In this document: piece after piece, positions 62,486-64,000 of the stretch
How positions within the stretch are numbered: position 1 is the first letter of the stretch
Layout: each line of letters starts with the position of its first letter
Source of the DNA: Rhodoferax sp. AJA081-3
GTDB lineage: Bacteria > Pseudomonadota > Gammaproteobacteria > Burkholderiales > Burkholderiaceae_C
NCBI RefSeq assembly: GCF_017798165.1
Contig: NZ_CP059068.1
Span: forward strand, 4,092,001-4,156,000
Length of the DNA: 64,000 nucleotides
Direction: 5' to 3'
Program-made: the position numbers and the translations under genes
Notes under the pieces: generated by a model
Databases searched by the model: none
The model's input: the letters and a program-made list of their open reading frames with translations, nothing else
Told to the model about the DNA's origin: nothing

Positions 62486-64000
62486 CTAGCGAACCAGCGT
62501 AAACAGCGTGCGGTAGCGGGTATTGCGCAGCATCTCATCCGGATCGATTCCGTAGCCTACGAGGACCGATGCGCCCACCAAAAAGTCAGCGGTCAGGTTG
62601 TCGTTTTCCAGAATCGTGATCAACACCAGGTCTTGCACGCTGTTCAGCGCGACCCCGCTCAGAAAGGCGCTGATGGGCCATACCAGGGGGGCCCAACTGC
62701 GGTTGGGCAGCAGTTGAAAGTAGATCGGGCTGGCATTGTTGGGCAGCAGGGCGGCGACATACAGGTTGTACCCGGGGGTATTCTGTGCACGGACTCCGTC
62801 GGGCTTGCCGGTCGCCAACGCCGTGGGCCGCGTTCCTTGTGCAAACGCACCGTTAGGACCCAGCCCACGGATGTCCACCTTCAGGGACGTGGCACTCAAA
62901 CTGCCGGACTTGTAGGTTGCGATAAAAAACGGCACCGTCTTCCCAGCGGGTAATGGCAGGCTTTGCGCTGTGGTGTCCAAGCGCAAAAACCCAGAGAACG
63001 TCTCATTGGCAACGCCCACCAGGGTGTTCGGGCGGCTGTAGGTGCCGTCCCCCAGTTGTCCCAGTGTGTTGAGCCCGCCGGCATAGGCGGTGCCATCCCG
63101 TCGCAGCACCGCGCTGACGCCATTGCCTGCGGTCACGCTGGTAATGTCCGTGATGCCCATGCTCAGCGGCGCAGCGCTGGCCGTGGCAGCGGGCGGGTTG
63201 TCGCCCAACTCGCCCAGCATTTCATAGCCCCACTGCCAGCCCCAGACGGAGCCATCGCTGCGCAGTGCCAGTGCGTGTGCTGCTCCTACAGACAGTGCGG
63301 TGACACCGTTGAGCCCCGGAATGATGGCGGGGGTCAGGCGGTTGGTTTGGGAGCCATCGCCCAACTGGCCGCGTGTGTTCTCACCCCACGCGAACACCGT
63401 GCCATCCGCGCGCAGCGCGTAGCTGCTGGCGTTGCCCGCAGCAATAGCGACCACGCCCGACAGACCAAACACAGGCAGCGCTTGTTTGCTGCTGGCGGTG
63501 TTGCCCGTGCCCAGTTGCCCGGAGGCGTTGTCGCCCCAGGCCCAGACCGTGCCATCGCGGTTGAGCGCCAGTGCGTGTGAACCCCCCGCGGCTATGGCCG
63601 TTGCCTGGCTGTGCAGTTGGGTGGGCACGGCAGGCTGGTCCAAAACGCCGGGCAAGGTGCTGCCCCAGCCCCAGACGGTGCCATCACGCTTGAGGGCCAG
63701 CGAGTAATACGTAGCGGCCGCTACGGTTTGCACACCAGCAATCGTGCTCAATCGGATCGGGGTTCCGGTGTCACGGTAGGTGCCGTCGCCCAGTTCAGCG
63801 TATCCGTTACTGCCCCAGGCCCACACGGCGCCGTCCTGGTCGACCCCCAGGCTGTGGCCCACCCCGGCAGAAACCTGGGCCATGCGCGGCAAGCTGGCCA
63901 CGGCTGCTGGCAGCGAGCGGCTCAGCACCCGTGCGCGGCCCAACTGACCCGAAGTGTCCAGACCCCAGGTCCACACATTGCCAGCCGCGTCCAAGGCCAT
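62486..64000 (-). CDS. RCC1-repeat protein, 5' end outside the window
   Basis: At least 504 residues; the beginning is cut by the window edge, and the ATG at the edge is inside a repeat, so the true start lies further right. It contains about seven RCC1/ATS1-type repeats, each with a core like DGTVWAWGDNASGQLG and GGSHALALNRDG. Repeats span roughly the first 330 visible residues; the last 170 form a different domain with a C-terminus rich in V, L and T. Bacterial RCC1 proteins are usually exported or surface-associated beta-propellers. It converges on the MerT-like gene, 3 bp away. Confidence 0.88.
   Translation of the reverse strand: MALDAAGNVWTWGLDTSGQLGRARVLSRSLPAAVASLPRMAQVSAGVGHSLGVDQDGAVWAWGSNGYAELGDGTYRDTGTPIRLSTIAGVQTVAAATYYSLALKRDGTVWGWGSTLPGVLDQPAVPTQLHSQATAIAAGGSHALALNRDGTVWAWGDNASGQLGTGNTASSKQALPVFGLSGVVAIAAGNASSYALRADGTVFAWGENTRGQLGDGSQTNRLTPAIIPGLNGVTALSVGAAHALALRSDGSVWGWQWGYEMLGELGDNPPAATASAAPLSMGITDITSVTAGNGVSAVLRRDGTAYAGGLNTLGQLGDGTYSRPNTLVGVANETFSGFLRLDTTAQSLPLPAGKTVPFFIATYKSGSLSATSLKVDIRGLGPNGAFAQGTRPTALATGKPDGVRAQNTPGYNLYVAALLPNNASPIYFQLLPNRSWAPLVWPISAFLSGVALNSVQDLVLITILENDNLTADFLVGASVLVGYGIDPDEMLRNTRYRTLFTLVR

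Overview
The window is a chromosomal segment (about 60% G+C, dense coding, many 1-22 nt gene overlaps) from a betaproteobacterium of the order Burkholderiales, most likely family Comamonadaceae and probably close to Rhodoferax. This rests on gene content (pilS-pilR next to ampD, a Chp/Pil chemosensory cluster next to hemL-thiD, dusB-fis-purH, yqgE-ruvX-pyrR-pyrB-pyrC') and on a dispersed short repeat of a type I associate with that family. The taxonomic call is inference, since no rRNA gene is present. No insertion sequence, prophage, CRISPR array or replication origin was seen.

Layout. 1-3.5 kb: class Ia ribonucleotide reductase (nrdA, start of nrdB) behind a promoter with two NrdR boxes 32 bp apart. 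3.7-8.6 kb: a tightly overlapping minus-strand operon corE-like / PP0621-type / pilS / pilR / ampD, divergent from ffh (8.7-10.1 kb). 10.3-13.2 kb: miaB, a small exported protein, tRNA-Met and an enoyl-CoA hydratase. 13.4-19.4 kb: a lectin-like exported protein, then a minus-strand set of M61 peptidase, dsbC, a UbiH-type flavin hydroxylase and a 7TM sensor with a degenerate GGDEF domain. 19.6-23.5 kb: an isolated two-gene glycan locus, a GT2-HAD fusion of about 1,000 residues and a second glycosyltransferase-like protein. 23.7-29.8 kb: ychF, yqaA, dusB-fis, purH and two small membrane proteins. 30.0-32.5 kb: thiD-hemL divergent from a rubredoxin. 32.6-42.2 kb: pilG, pilH, pilI, pilJ and a 1,989-residue ChpA-type hybrid kinase, which together should control type IV pili, as pilS-pilR also do. 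42.3-48.3 kb: a photolyase, divergent from the yqgE-ruvX-pyrR-pyrB-pyrC'-plsC operon. 48.3-52.6 kb: a universal stress protein, a membrane protein of unknown role and a divergent iron-type ABC transporter with a probable Fur site. 52.8-59.3 kb: a molybdenum hydroxylase pair with a TetR regulator, a desaturase-type enzyme with an SRPBCC partner, an AraC regulator and a second TetR regulator. 59.3-62.5 kb: a metallo-beta-lactamase-fold protein and a small metal locus (Cys-rich peptide, outer-membrane protein, MerP-like and MerT-like proteins). 62.5-64 kb: an RCC1-repeat protein running off the window.

The most unusual signal is a family of roughly 50-bp repeats: nine full copies and two half copies in 64 kb. 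Most are intergenic, but two lie in frame inside the M61 peptidase, one is in frame inside pyrC', and half copies form part of plsC and the last codons of hemL. Other points of interest are two long hairpins between convergent genes, the orphan MerT/MerP-like metal locus, the GT2-HAD fusion and a possible SUEL-lectin-like exported protein.
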